Shown piece after piece: positions 22,501 through 33,387 of a stretch of 64,000 nucleotides of DNA (position 1 is the stretch's first letter; each line of letters begins with the position of its first letter). A program made the position numbers and the translations under genes. Source of the DNA: Mesodorylaimus sp. YZB2_4 (taxonomy: Eukaryota; Nematoda; Enoplea; Dorylaimida; Dorylaimidae); NCBI GenBank assembly GCA_030248295.1, contig JASANH010000661.1:1-64000 (forward strand), given 5' to 3'. The notes below the pieces were generated by a model. The model made no database searches. It was not told where the DNA came from and saw nothing but the letters and a program-made list of their open reading frames with translations.

Positions 22501-24280
22501 CTGTATTCCATTAATTCCTTTCCTCTCCCAGTTTGTTATCTCTCGATTAAAAGAATTTTCGCAGTTCATAAAGTTAAACAAATTCTTGATTCAGGGGGAA
22601 CTAACCGCCGTACTGCAAATCCCTCAGACTTTCCGTACAGGTCGACCGCAAAAAATCTCGATTTCTCACCACCATCCCCCTGACCACATGACGACCACTT
22701 CTCGCTGACACCCCTCAAATATGGTCGACCACTTCATTCATACCCCTGTTCCAACGGAGTTTTGTGAAATACATCTTACAAGCTTGGCATTCTTCTCCAA
22801 AAATCTTTTTTTATTCCAGGAAGAGATTCTTATTTTGTAAAAGCCTCCACAAACTTTCCATACAGCTTTTCCCTTTCTTTTTTAAAGCAGTTTTAGGGAT
22901 TGGGCTCCGCGCCGCCCCAGTTGCTTCACGTGGCTTCCAAGCGCTTTTGTCCATAGCTGACCAGCATTGATATTATGATAAGAATAGCGTTCATTCAGGA
23001 TCCCTATCCCTGTCAGGATTGAAGTTGTGGAGATCGTTTAGAAAGGGAAGGGGAATAGGAATGGGAGAGGGAGAGGGAGGGAATGTTTCATCTTATTATG
23101 TTACAATGGGAATCTGGAGAAAATTCGGCGGATGATTGAACTGATGAGGAGGAAGGGAAGGATTTCCTTGCTTCGAGTAATTAGTGACTGTTTCTTCCCT
23201 TATTTGCTTGCCTGATTTTGAATGCAAATGATAAATACTGCACTAAAAGTTATCCAAGGAAATGTTTGGCTCTATATTTGCTGGCTGCCCAGGGTAGGGT
23301 GTAGGCCATCTACAGCGGGTAAAAAGAAGCAAACCAAAAAATCCCGATGCTGATCGGGATTGAGCAAGTCCTGATCCCGATCCCAAATCCACGTGAGATA
23401 AGCAAGGGAGGGTGTGCAAGGCCGGCGACGGACTTACTAAATCGCCGTCGAAGACCTATTCTCTCGCTGCGAATGGGGCTATCAAACTGGAATCACGGGC
23501 AATTGTTGGCCGGGCAGAAGTAAAATGCCTGGAGCAGTACCATTCTGTCGCAGCGAAAGAGACTAAAGGATGCGATAGCAGGTGCTCCGCTATGCTTTGA
23601 CTAGCCCATAATCCCAAGCTCCCCAAGCACGTGTACAGACAAGTACCTACGAGAGGAGCGATAGGACCGTCTTGCAAAAGGCAGTGTACTGCATATACGA
23701 TAAAGATCACGAAATAACTCCCTCCCATTGACCAAAAATGCCCTGCCCTGGCGAACAATTGCCCGGATACCACTAAACTGCCATCCTCAAGCAGGGACAG
23801 ACCTGTGGCCTCCAGGTCAGGGTTGTTAGCCCAAGCAATACGGGGCCAACGCCCAACTGATCGTGGGCCACCGCAGCTCTCAACTGTTCCTTTTCGAATG
23901 CCAAAGTTCCATTGTCGAGAGCGAAGACCAAAGAGAAGAGAAGAGAAAAAGGTTTGAAGGCTTTAGTGTGCACTCCTGGCGAAGATGAAAAACCGTTTAT
24001 GCCACAATAAATTAAAAACATGTACGGTCGATCATCGGCCGCCTACCCCTCCCCTCCTCCGCAGCTGACCACTTTTTGATACCCCCCCCGCAAGACTGCG
24101 GTCGACCTCTATGAATCCTAAAACAGAACTCACCAAATGTTTCCCATCGACTCTTCTTTTTGCACGCTTCGAGCGCCTTGGATAAAGTAGATATCACGGT
24201 CTGAGCAGAAACTACTGACGAATCGAACCTAGCTTCTAAAAAAAGCACCCCTATTTTGATCATTCTTGAAGAACTGTTTG
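22500..24280. other. Mostly non-coding; purine tract and hairpin
   Basis: Near 23038-23085 there is a G/A-only tract (ggaatgggagagggagaggg). At 23339-23360 lies a 9-bp-arm inverted repeat, aatcccgat/atcgggatt. A frame at about 23645-23910 on the minus strand looks open but could not be linked to a gene. Confidence 0.5.
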
Positions 24281-24282
24281 AA

Positions 24283-25170
24283 TTAATCGAGTTTACTTGG
24301 CGCATTATCAAACGCACGTTCAGCCAGAGCTGGGGGGTCTGGTATCGCTGGGAGAATTCGAACAGGTCTCAACTGACCGTTAATCATAATCTGGGCATTT
24401 CCATGCGCGTCTCGTTGAACCGCGTATTTTGGCACACGTCTGGGCTCTGGAGGCGCAGGCCTGAAACAGAGTAAGCCACATGTCAGCGAACAGCGGTCCA
24501 GTTTTAAGGCGGGCGTCAGCCTGCCAGTCCAGATGTTTTGGGTTCGAGCCCAGGCGCCAAATCTTTTCCCTGAAAAACTCACACGTGAGACGTGCACACT
24601 ATCCGCCACTATGCATGGCAGGTTGAAAAAGCAAATACCTGTATAAATTGGGTAGCACAGTGGAGAGTTTGGACAGCCTCGTCTGCCTTGTCCCATTAGA
24701 ATGTCTCGATGGACATGGTTACGTGCAAAAGCTGATGAATATGCGAAACGGACTGCACTTACTGCCTCGTCGTTATGCATCGGCTCGCAGTGATCGCGAT
24801 TTGCTCATTCGATGTCGACGGTATGTTACGATCGGCACTCTGTCCACCGCCCATAGCTGGGACCGCCATCGGCCCCTCGAAACCGCCATCAGGCAGGGTT
24901 GCTCTTTGTGCCCACTGCTGATGGGCCGATCCATTTGATGAGCTGCGATGACGATTGTCGCACACTGTAGCAGATTTCGCCTTGGGGTCAGCCTGCGTGA
25001 TGAAGCCAGGCGCAAATCGCCGAGCACATGCAGCGTTTGGAATCGAATTCGCCATGGATCGCTGATCACGATTCTGAACATCGATTCGTCGTGGAGGAAT
25101 TCGGCGTTGCTTCTTGATTCGGAAGTTCGCTTTTGGCACTCCGACCGACTGAGCGTAAGAGTGAGCAAAT
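24283..25170 (-). CDS. 3' end of an unrecognised gene, two exons
   Basis: Exon 25170-24763 begins after a ttctctgcttttag acceptor and ends at a gtaagtg donor; exon 24460-24283 begins after ctgtttcag and ends in TAA. The junction is in phase (…ITTRQ|PAPPEPRRVPKYAVQ). The product is basic and disordered: KANFRIKKQRRIPPRR, then a Gly/Ala/Pro-rich middle, then PVRILPAIPDPPALAERAF. No family was recognised. Phase and splice signals support coding. The first exon starts mid-codon, so the ATG lies upstream (to the right) and was not found. A SINE-like tRNA remnant lies in the single intron. Confidence 0.5.
24488..24575 (+). mobile_element. Possible tRNA-derived SINE remnant
   Basis: A GC-rich aaggcgggcgtcagcctgcc is followed by a B-box-like gggttcgagccc whose flanks can pair (tggg/ccca). 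It lies in an intron of the gene at 24283-25170. Similarity to the other SINE copies is limited to the box regions. Confidence 0.35.
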
Positions 25171-25544
25171 CTAAAAGCAGAGAAGATTATGAGGTCACGA
25201 GACTCATTTCACGCAGCTTGGAATTAACAAAAACACAATGCTGAATCACCCTCAAGGAAATCATGGCTCATACTCATGACCGACATAGAACGGAGACGAA
25301 CGGGTTCAACCGATTGATGTGTGGTCAGCTAGAATCAGATTTCACTTCGGAGAACGGTTCGTGATAAATAACTAAACTGGTGGCAAAAAAGTTTAAGCTC
25401 AAGAATCTAAAGACACTGAAGTTTGCTAAATTCTAAAGGTCACGGGCGCGAAATTGAAAGTTGATTTCAGCCGGAATAGAACTGCTTCCCAGTCAGGGTT
25501 GCTGGTGTAAGGGAATGTAGGGCCTACCAGCTTCGACTAATCCA

Positions 25545-25584
25545 CCGATCCAGGAGTCGGATCGGGATTCGACTCCTGGATCGG
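25545..25584. repeat. Perfect 15-bp inverted repeat (hairpin)
   Basis: The arms ccgatccaggagtcg (25545-25559) and cgactcctggatcgg (25570-25584) are exact inverted copies around a 10-base loop. The arms extend a few bases further with one mismatch. Confidence 0.9.
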
Positions 25585-25729
25585 TTGGATCAGTAATTCA
25601 AATTTTCTAACATCCTGCAGGAATCATGTATTTTGCGAGTCATACTATAATGAGCAGCGCCTATTTAAAATCGCGCTTAAAAAGAATTTGTCAGTTCTCC
25701 TTATTCAGTTTGAAATCAGGAAAAATCAA

Positions 25730-26287
25730 TCACCTGAACAAAGCTGATCGGTTCTTTTTATAAGTTCCAATATCTTTTACGAATTTTTCTAACTGCGACT
25801 GATCATTCGCTTGCTCTCGTAGATGATCGATAGCTTCTTTATACGCTTCGCAAGGGCGTAATCCATCGAACATAACACGCCGACGCATTTCTCGTTTAAT
25901 TCGTAACAATTCGATTTCCGATTTTGTGTAAGGAATGCAATTCTCAAAATGTCCGATCGATGGATCGCGAACTAATCGTTCATTTCGCACGATCACTGTC
26001 GGCGGACTGGTGGGACAAATTTTCAAGCATCGCAGACATCGATAATACATAGTGAACCCACCGTTCGGCAAGGATCTTGTTACTTGACGTTGGAATAAAT
26101 AAAAGTCTTTGCTATTATTGGGTGATTGGCATAGAAGAAAGTATTTGTTCAGAACTCTGCTTTCCATATATTGAGCTGGACCGAAATCTTCATCACCTGG
26201 TTGAGAAGCCATCTTTTTAATCGAAGAATTCAGTTCGGTATTTGACAGCGATAGAATGCGCCATGTAGTCTCGCGATACGTGTTCAT
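25730..26287 (-). CDS. FLYWCH/WRKY-GCM1-like zinc-finger protein, single exon
   Basis: A continuous 185-residue frame runs from an ATG at 26287 to a stop at 25730; an internal start MASQPGDEDFGP is an alternative. Residues about 70-130 contain TMYYRCLRCLKICPTSPP, a basic strand, then GHFENCIPY. This Cys-x2-Cys...His-x3-Cys pattern, with a leading aromatic-rich strand, resembles the FLYWCH/MULE-type DNA-binding zinc domain common in invertebrate genomes, often transposase-derived. The C-terminal part (ELLRIKREMRRRVMFDGLRP) is predicted helical and charged. It may be a host DNA-binding protein or a domesticated/relic transposon protein. No frameshift was seen. Confidence 0.5.
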   Translation of the reverse strand: MNTYRETTWRILSLSNTELNSSIKKMASQPGDEDFGPAQYMESRVLNKYFLLCQSPNNSKDFYLFQRQVTRSLPNGGFTMYYRCLRCLKICPTSPPTVIVRNERLVRDPSIGHFENCIPYTKSEIELLRIKREMRRRVMFDGLRPCEAYKEAIDHLREQANDQSQLEKFVKDIGTYKKNRSALFR

Positions 26288-26444
26288 ACTGTGTAGCCGC
26301 AGACGACAATGGGCGCTGGTTTTTAGAGCGCTATGCCTTGCAGCTCCAGAGGCAAGAAAAGACTACAAGTGCGGAATAGATTTAAAAAGGGGGATAACCC
26401 GAAAAAGTGAAAGATGGAAGGCAGCTCATGTTCATCGATAACGC

Positions 26445-26693
26445 TCACACGATCCAATCATTTTTCTCTGACATCTTCAGTTTATTGACGAGATTGGCGA
26501 GAATGCGGCCTTTTCCTGATTTTGCGACTGCTTTATTCGGCTCGCTTTTGTGCCGCCGATGGTCGGGGGCTGAATGCCATTCTGCAGCTTTCTTTTTCGA
26601 AGAACCAGACGCTTGCCTATTGCTCGGCTCGACGTTGTCCGCGATCTCCTTCCCAGCATCGACCGACCCTCCGACCCAACCGAACCGACCCAA
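26445..26693 (-). CDS. Basic open frame at the left flank of the DNA transposon (unrecognised)
   Basis: The frame encodes EIADNVEPSNRQASGSSKKK, then KGRILANLVNKLKMSEKNDW and a stop. Its 5' part runs into the transposon terminal repeat, so the true exon begins at or upstream of 26652. On removal of the transposon it abuts the frame at 27729-27970 but offset by one base, so they are not one simple exon. Function unknown. Confidence 0.3.
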   Translation of the reverse strand: MGRFGWVGGSVDAGKEIADNVEPSNRQASGSSKKKAAEWHSAPDHRRHKSEPNKAVAKSGKGRILANLVNKLKMSEKNDWIV

Positions 26694-27722
26694 GCTGTGG
26701 GTCGGCCGGATCGGAATTTTGGATTCCCGCCAAAATTTTTTCTTTAGCGTCCAGTCATGTCTTCATGGAGGCAGCTAGGATCGACACTTCAACCCACTGG
26801 ACTTGCCGCCCATGCATGACATCGACGTTTTTTTGCAAGTTTCGACCCCATCCACCTTCTGTCCACATAGGAGCGCGGGGGCTCATTTGGTTTGTGAGAG
26901 GCTGATTAGGGCCACCCTGACTGAAACGCCTCAGTTCTATTTTGGCTGAAGACGTCAGTTAGGAAACCCGTTCTCAGAGAACTGGCTGTGGGCGATTCAC
27001 CAGCAATTCAATTAAGGGTGGAAAAGTGGTGCCCTCGACTAAGAAAACTGGTCCTGATTGCCATTCGGTGCCCTCCGTTCTTGCCCTCTGTCATCCGGAA
27101 ACGCTGATTCTGGCGCAGGATGCCCTCGGCGGTGATGCAGCTACAAGTGAGGCCGTCAGAAGGAACCTGCCATTAGAGTTAATCACCTCACACACGGCCG
27201 CACTCGTCATTATGACTGCTGCCTGGCAACTGGCAACCCAAAGGAAATTGGGGTAGGTGGGGGGCCAAGCCCAAAAACATTTTAAAATCTGTCCTCATAC
27301 TAGCCACCTTCCACTCTAAGAAGTCAAGTCCAGAAGCGAAACGGGATATTGCAGGTGCAGTTGCACAGTACAAATTTGTGAAATTCTACGCTGTCGCCTC
27401 AGACAGCATGGGGCAAGGGACGATCACGTTAACTTAGTCTTAAAGTTCTCCTCCCCTGTCCGTTTTTGCCCGAAATCCGTCAGCCCCTTCTTTCTGACTG
27501 CAGGTGCCTGTTATCGATGGTTCTTTGTCGAAGAAAGAATGTGCATCATGCCAGAAAACAAATGAGCGGGCGCAATACAACGTTTGGTCGGGTGGATCGG
27601 GTCGGTTTGGGTCGGGTCGGTCGGGTCGGATCGGGTCGGTTCTGGATCGGGTCGGTCCGATCCATACCCTGGGTCGGGTCGGGTCGGTTTGGTGACCTCA
27701 CACCCGGGTCGGTCGATGCTGG
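26653..27722. mobile_element. Non-autonomous DNA transposon, 8-bp target duplication, GGTCGG-rich ends
   Basis: The ends are exact 17-bp inverted repeats (ccagcatcgaccgaccc). They are flanked on both sides by tctccttc (26645-26652 and 27723-27730), a perfect 8-bp target-site duplication. Inside each end lie arrays of ggtcgg/ccgacc words, most extensive at 27584-27720. The roughly 1.07-kb body has no recognised transposase. An 8-bp duplication fits hAT or P superfamilies; the TIR sequence matches neither clearly. Confidence 0.85.
27584..27720 (+). repeat. GGTCGG-type degenerate tandem array
   Basis: Repeats such as gggtcgggtcggtttgggtc and ggatcgggtcgg fill this stretch. A shorter inverted array lies at 26661-26695. 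Both belong to the ends of the transposon. Confidence 0.85.
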
Positions 27723-27728
27723 TCTCCT

Positions 27729-27970
27729 TCAGACCGCATTGGTTTCTAACATTAGGCTTGTGGCCGAACGTTGGTGCACCTCGCGTTTTGTCGACGCAGC
27801 GGAATCGACATCTTCTTCTTCCCTAGCCTTCTCTGCTTTTTTTACGCCGCAAGCGCAACCGATCATCGCCAAAGCCATAATGAAAACTATAATTGCAGTC
27901 GAAAACGGTGACAAGATGATCGTCGCTGACTCATCGTGTGCCTCCTTCTCGGACGCTACACTTGGATAAT
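27729..27970 (-). CDS. One-TM membrane protein exon (unrecognised)
   Basis: A frame open from about 27970 encodes SVASEKEAHDESATIILSPF, a TM segment STAIIVFIMALAMIGCACG ending in juxtamembrane cysteines, then an acidic/basic tail (KKAEKAREEEDVDSAASTKR). The TGA at 27729-27731 touches the target duplication of the transposon, which therefore inserted at the very end of this frame. Orientation suggests a type I protein with a short cytoplasmic tail; cysteines there are often palmitoylated. A diverged version of the TM-end sequence lies at 51840-51915. Upstream exons unknown. Confidence 0.35.
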
Positions 27971-27974
27971 ATAG

Positions 27975-28980
27975 GCGCCATGACTTGGAAAAACTGGGAA
28001 AGCGCGGAAAGAAATTTGGCTGTTACGATACTTATGATCATTTTGTTGATAAAGGCAGGTCTCGTGGACTGAAACAACTTGCGCAAGTCAGCTGTACAAG
28101 GATACCAGAAAAGATGAAATAGCTGCTAAATTTGAGCATCTGGATCAGCATACTCTAGGGCTAGAAAGAATAGGTGATAACTTACAGTACCTATTCAGAA
28201 ATATGAAAACCAAACTCATTTGTAACACTTGGTCGATAAAAGGTATCGAAGGCACCGGGGCCATGCAACAGTACTGGACTGGTTAGTATAGGAGGACTAG
28301 GTTTTTTATGGTGCCTGCATTGATTTATGATTGCTAGCATCGAAAAAATATGGGGAAAAAATAATGACTGTAGCCATAACTTCAAACTTTTTTAAAAAAC
28401 CGATATTTTCACTCCTCACTCACTAATATTTCTGGCGACTGACTCCAAAATATTTGCAAAATCGGAATCATCCATGTTTTTTCTGGTCTAAAAAATACTA
28501 ACGACAAAATTACTTGTAAGTCTATTTGTGAGCAGGAAAAAGGAGCATCAATGCGGAATATTGTTCTCATCTAATTCATTACACTATACAGAGGGGTTGA
28601 AGAAAAATTTTGATAGTTAGTTGTTTGCCTGCGGTTTTCTAAACATCATTGGCTCGGAGATCCGATCCGAATTTTCGGTTGATGATTTTTCGGATCGACC
28701 GATCCGATCCGGGTGGGAGTCATGGCACTCAAACTGGATCTTATGTTTTTTTTTTTTTTTTTTGTAATAATTTTACTATAACAAAGCACGGCGTTATAGC
28801 ATTCCAAAAAGATACATTTGATTATTGGTCTTATTGATCTTTTATCTTAAGTCTTTTCTCCTTTCCTTGTTAGTCATGTTAGCAGCTGAACCTGGCACCG
28901 GATCATGGCCCTAATCTCACACAGCATCACCAATGACACAGTAATATGATACACACACAAAAAAAAAGAGAAACCATATA
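27975..28980. other. Intergenic, no supported gene
   Basis: It contains another GGATC-rich palindromic patch near 28653-28722 (gatccgatccg / cggatcgaccgatccgatcc) and a T-run near 28746-28762. No exon was supported. Confidence 0.5.
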
Positions 28981-28999
28981 TAAGCTTTCTCCATTTGAT

Positions 29000-30750
29000 C
29001 AATTTTTTGAATGATTTTTTAAAAAATTTTTCTTTTTTTTGCCATATTTTTTATTTTATTTCATTCTATTTCTTTTTTTTATTTGTTTTTATTTATTTTT
29101 TTTTTTTTTTTTAATTTTATTTTTTTTTTTTTTTTTTTTTTTGTGTTTCGTTAATTTCCTTAACGCCCTAATCTAACAAATTCACGAGAGGCGGCTCTGC
29201 AAAATAATCCTGGAACATGCGCGGTGACAGAATGCACCTGGCTCGTTTAGTCAAAACTGTCATCCTCCTACGCAGTGCATCCCACAAGTCCACTATCTTG
29301 TCTTCATCCTCAAAGTCAGCCCTCGCATACCATATGCACCGCTGTGCTGACTGCAAAACCATGTTTGCAAAGCAGGCGATATGCTTGCGATGTAGGCCGG
29401 TGATACCAAAGATCTTATTCTCCTCCCTTAGAATTAGTGATGGGTCAACTTTCTTCAACAGAAACTCCACTTTTTCCCAGAATTCGCGTGTCCTCGGGCA
29501 CTGGACGAAAACGTGGTACACATCCTCGTGCTTATCTGTTCCCTGCTTCTTACAGTACTTGCAGTGTGAATCAACCTCAGATGCAAAATGCGAGACTTTG
29601 CTTCTTGTGTACAGTGCCTTATACAGTAGAGCGTAGTGTATACTTCGCGTATGGCCATCGACGTGCTTGGTCCTATTGAGCCTCCAGTATGCGTTAAAGT
29701 CGATATGCTCGTTTCCTAGCTTCCCCTTCCAATACTCCTGCATTGCTAGCGTAGCTTTCCCCGCCTTCTTTTCCATCATGTGCTCATACAGCAGCTTGGT
29801 CTTGACGTGTTTAATCGGATATGTTCTTGTATCCAATCCAACAGTGCCTTGATCCAATAAGCTGAATTTGGCTGTCTTCACAGCCCTGCGTATATCCCTG
29901 TACAGCTGAGGCACCATTATGCTGTCCAATTGGTTCAGGCTCGCATATCGCACTCTCTCATAGAAAAAATCAAAGCACGCACCCCACGCAGCATCCTGCT
30001 GTGCAGTCAGCCTACGTAGAAGAAGCATCAATCTGAAAGCTAGAACCTTGGTATTCACGTCTGGATAGTTAACACCTCCGAGGTCTCTGCCTCGTTTTAA
30101 AATCAATTTATTCACCATGTTCGATTTAGAAGGATGCCAGAAATATGCATCCATATGTTTCTCAACATATCTCTGGAAATCAGCATCCGGCGCAACAATC
30201 GATGCTAAGTACCACACTTTGGACAGAAAATAGGTGCTTAGGACATGGACTCTCCCAAAATATGATATCTCACTGTGGGGACTCCTACTATTCAATGTTC
30301 CTATATGGTCTCTTGCAGCTGCCCAGTTATCCGCTATCTCCATGCCAGTGCTGTGAATCCAAAATCCATACACTTTTAACTGCTGGACCAAATACTTTGA
30401 CAGATCCTCCTCCATCCCTGTCCTGTTCGCTGCTGTCGCGCCTAGTGGTAAAATTTTGGTTTTTGCCTCTTTCAGCGTGGCACCCGAGGCGTTCCTAAAT
30501 GTTTTGTACACTTCAAAAATGCGTTTGATAGAGGCAGTATCCGCCACCAAAAAGTTGGTATCATCAGCAAAGTTGCTGATTTTTAGCTCCCGTCCTAGTA
30601 TGTCTAATCCTTTTACAGCTGCGTCCCTCCTAATGAAATTTGTGACTGTCTCTGAGACGAGCACGTACAATAAGGCCGACAAAGGGCACCCCTGCCGGAT
30701 TCCTCTGCTTGGATTAAAGGGTGATGAGATGTAACCATCTTATGTTCCCC
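29000..30750 (-). mobile_element. Non-LTR retrotransposon (LINE), 5'-truncated, with A-rich 3' tail
   Basis: The minus strand carries the second half of a reverse transcriptase followed by the C-terminal region. SSPFNPSRGIRQGCPLSALL (near 30715) is RT motif 4; NFADDTNFLV carries the FADD catalytic pair. A zf-RVT-type finger, CKYCKKQ...H...C, occurs near 29570. The main frame is 30682-29168 and stays open upstream to a TAA near 30735 that interrupts the RT, so this copy is dead or truncated there. The 3' end is a long T-rich stretch on the plus strand (29030-29145), i.e. an A-rich tail. The layout resembles L1/Tx1-like clades. LINEs copy themselves by target-primed reverse transcription. Confidence 0.88.
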
Positions 30751-30751
30751 T

Positions 30752-30920
30752 TACAGAACCGTTGCACCGCCGCGGCCCTGCCCACTGATCTTTTTAAGCA
30801 AATTTGAACTTAACGGTTGGCGATGCTCCTTTGCACGTAGAGAAGGAAGCTGAAAATAGGTATATTTACGCTGCAGACTGGACATAGCAAGGCGTGGGTT
30901 TGTGTGCTAGGATTTAATAC
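30752..30920 (+). repeat. Dispersed repeat, copy 1 (partner at 37245-37430)
   Basis: It shares tgcaccgccgcggcc and, further on, cgtagagaagg(a/g)agctga and atagcaaggcgtgg with 37245-37430, in the same order and orientation. It abuts the 5' end of the LINE, which may have inserted into it. Confidence 0.7.
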
Positions 30921-30929
30921 CAACCAAAA

Positions 30930-31950
30930 TACAGCATATATTGATATGTTTTGCCACGTGTTCCACTTCCTGATTCCTATTGTCTGCCACAGAATATAAC
31001 GAGGAAAAGCGCTCGACTATTAGGCTAATCCCTGGCCGATGTCGTCACTTATTCCATCCAACCACTCAGTCAAATTTGTCAGTTCTCGTTATCACCACCG
31101 ATGTGTAAGATAATTGCAGCCGCTGGTCGGATAGATTGCTAAAACAGGGTTATTCGCAATAGTCAGCTTGGTCGGTGTGGCACTCCAGGCCCAAGCCAGA
31201 GGGAAACGTCGCGGAAAGCTGTGACGACCAAGCCTCTATACAGTATAAGGGTTAGGCTTCTGTTATTCAGTCAGTACGACGCATCAATCTCACTTCGCAC
31301 TGCGCAGCTGGAACAGACATGTTTATAGCATGTTTCTTTGGGAAATATACACGCCCTCCACGCACCGCATAGTGCCCCAAAGAAAATAGATACTGTAGTA
31401 GATAGATTGGTTGATGCCAGGCGAACACTATTCAAGATGCTTCTCAATTGCTAAAATCGTAAACGTTAAGCTGCACAAAGATTAACTTATTTCAAGATCC
31501 GCCCTGGGTTTGAAACCCTAGCATACATTGCTGTGGCTGCTTTCTTGCTTGCTACCTTGCTGTGGGTCCAAACAAACCTGCCCACCACGTAAATATTTTT
31601 CGTTTCCCTCTCTACGCAACCACAATAATCACTTTGCCGATTCATGATCGCTGATCAGGAAACCATCAATTGTCGTCTCTTGCTCTACAGAAGCTCGAGC
31701 GCTGTCCCTCTAATCTGCATGGATCAATGGCTGACAAACTATAAGCATGCGTGCAGAAGCTACTATCTGTTTTCTTTGGGAATGTACACGCGGCCTATGC
31801 GGTAACGTAGAGGGCGTGTATATTCTCAAAGAAAACAGGTTATATACATTGCATCGTGCCCTTTTTTAGTGTGTGCGGGTTCACTCTGCCTTCCTTTATC
31901 CGAAAAAACCATCCAAATATGAGCCCGATTCTGCTTAGCCTTTTACTTGC
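30930..31950. other. Intergenic with small palindromic elements
   Basis: Apart from the hairpin element at 31767-31838 and a related one near 31328-31390 (tttctttgggaaatatacac ... ccccaaagaaaatag), nothing was recognised. Confidence 0.5.
31767..31838. repeat. Short palindromic (MITE-like) element, 25-bp arms
   Basis: 31767-31791 (starting ctgttttctttgggaatg) and 31814-31838 (ending ctcaaagaaaacag) are inverted copies with two mismatches around a 22-base loop. A relative lies near 31328-31390. Confidence 0.8.
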
Positions 31951-32160
31951 ACAGGTGGGGCACCGTTGGAACAAGGACTCGACATTGCAAGATGAGCCAT
32001 TGACCACCAAGGTGCGAGGCGATGCGTACATCGAACTTCACATCAATGTTCCGAAAGAAAAAGTGGTCACGATATCGGATGACGAAAAATAGATGATCTG
32101 GATCTGCAGCTATCTCTAGCCCAGTTTCCCACGCCACTATGTTCCCGGCGCACAGACCTG

Positions 32161-32170
32161 CAAATTCTCG
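32161..32170 (+). repeat. Target-site duplication of the MULE, left copy
   Basis: caaattctcg here recurs at 33750-33759. Undamaged channel copies contain the word once (e.g. gcaaattctcacgcccac in copy 1), which confirms duplication on insertion. Confidence 0.9.
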
Positions 32171-32456
32171 GCATTAGGACGTTTCGCCCCCCGCCGTTTC
32201 GCCCCCGCCGTTTCGCCCGCGTCGTTTCGCCCCCGCCGTTTCGCCCCCGCCGTTTCGCCCCCGGCCGTTTCGCTCCCAACCTTTCATCATTTTGTTTTTA
32301 GTCCTAGTCTTTTACCTTGTTTCCAGACAACGCTTAAAAATTTAAAAATGTTATGTTGTCAACAGAAAACAGTGGCATGCAAACAGACATCAAAAATCAG
32401 TACGGCAGGCACAGTGAATGTGTACAGTGTACAGTAAATCAGTAGTGTCAAAGAAG

Positions 32457-33270
32457 TTAGAATTCGTAATTATATGCGATTCCACGCAAATAATCGATTA
32501 TGTCACGATCTTCGAAAGACACTGCAATTGCTTGCAGCCGCTGCGAAATCTGAGGGTACTTCTTATTTCTTGGATTTCCTTGGTTTCCCGCGATCAGCTG
32601 GGCGATCTCGAAGTTGTGGATTCCTAGCTGCTTCCTCAGGCTATCAATAAAATGGAAGATATTTGGGAAGAGTGAGCCGACGGTATCTTGGAAGCCACGA
32701 TGCCATCCTTCGACGTCGTTGTTGGTGCGGTTGGCCGTCCACTGTGCGTTGATGCACGTTCCAGAGTTCGATGCTGAACATTGGCTCTTGCCGCCGACGA
32801 CGTTGCCTTCGACCAATGTAAGTATCTTCGAAGTAGTTGGCGATGGGCATAGCTTCTGGTGGGAAGTCGGCGTGCTCAACTAGCTCCTCGAAAGCATCGA
32901 TGACGTTGACCGGCGGAACAAAGGCCAATGCAGCGATCATGCGAATCCATCGTGCGAACTCGTGGTCATTTTTGTATCGCATCTTCAATCCTTCATTCTG
33001 GACTTTTCTCCAAATTGCCTGAGAGAGATGAAAGAAGCATCCCGTGCAGCTAATATCTTGAAACTCCGACTGGAAGGCTTGAATGGCTGCGATTTCAAAA
33101 TCTGTCATCAGCTGAGCAGGTTGAAGCCCGGGCTGCATGCGCTTCAGCTCTTGAAGAAACTTGACATACAGTATGTGGCCCTCGTCTTGTTTGGAAGAAG
33201 GGCGTAGGCGACTGGAATCACTGCGCCGTGCTTGACCACGTGAATGGAATACATTTGTTGGCTAGACTAG
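32457..33270 (-). pseudogene. MULE transposase (frameshifted fragment)
   Basis: Reading leftward: MYSIHVVKHGAVIPVAYALL (near 33235), then LKRMQPGLQPAQLMTDFEIA with the second catalytic Asp in the MTDFE context, GCFFHLSQAIWRKVQNEGLK (the Cys/His signature of MULE transposases) and ALAFVPPVNVIDAFEEL. The frame slips near 33165 and again near 32770; the C-terminal part, NNDVEGWHRGF...IAQLIAGNQG, follows in another frame. The first catalytic Asp region is missing, so the copy is inactive. Transposases of this kind cut and paste the element in the nucleus. Confidence 0.85.
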
Positions 33271-33387
33271 ATCCCCACTCAGCAAACCAGAAAGGTTAGT
33301 CACAGAAATAACGACAATTATATCCAGCAAGACTGCTTATGCTCCCGAGGAACTGCGGTTTGAAGAAATTTTTGCTTTCTTTTATAG

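Noticed and set aside
23645..23915. Minus-strand frame with EATGLSLLEDGSLVVSGQLF, at first thought to be a TNF-type domain exon of the gene at 24283-25170
   Set aside because: The exon at 24460 ends in an in-frame stop at 24283, so the pieces do not join, and the resemblance to TNF domains is only a few residues.
27584..27720. Internal telomere-like repeat
   Set aside because: The words are GGTCGG-type and irregular, not TTAGG or TTAGGC, and they belong to the ends of a transposon with a clear target duplication.
26445..27970. One gene simply split by the 8-bp-TSD transposon
   Set aside because: Removing the transposon leaves the two frames offset by one base, with a stop at the junction, so a single uninterrupted exon is not supported.
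32067..32279. Gly/Arg-rich protein (RRGRNGGG repeats)
   Set aside because: It is a translation of the MULE terminal minisatellite.
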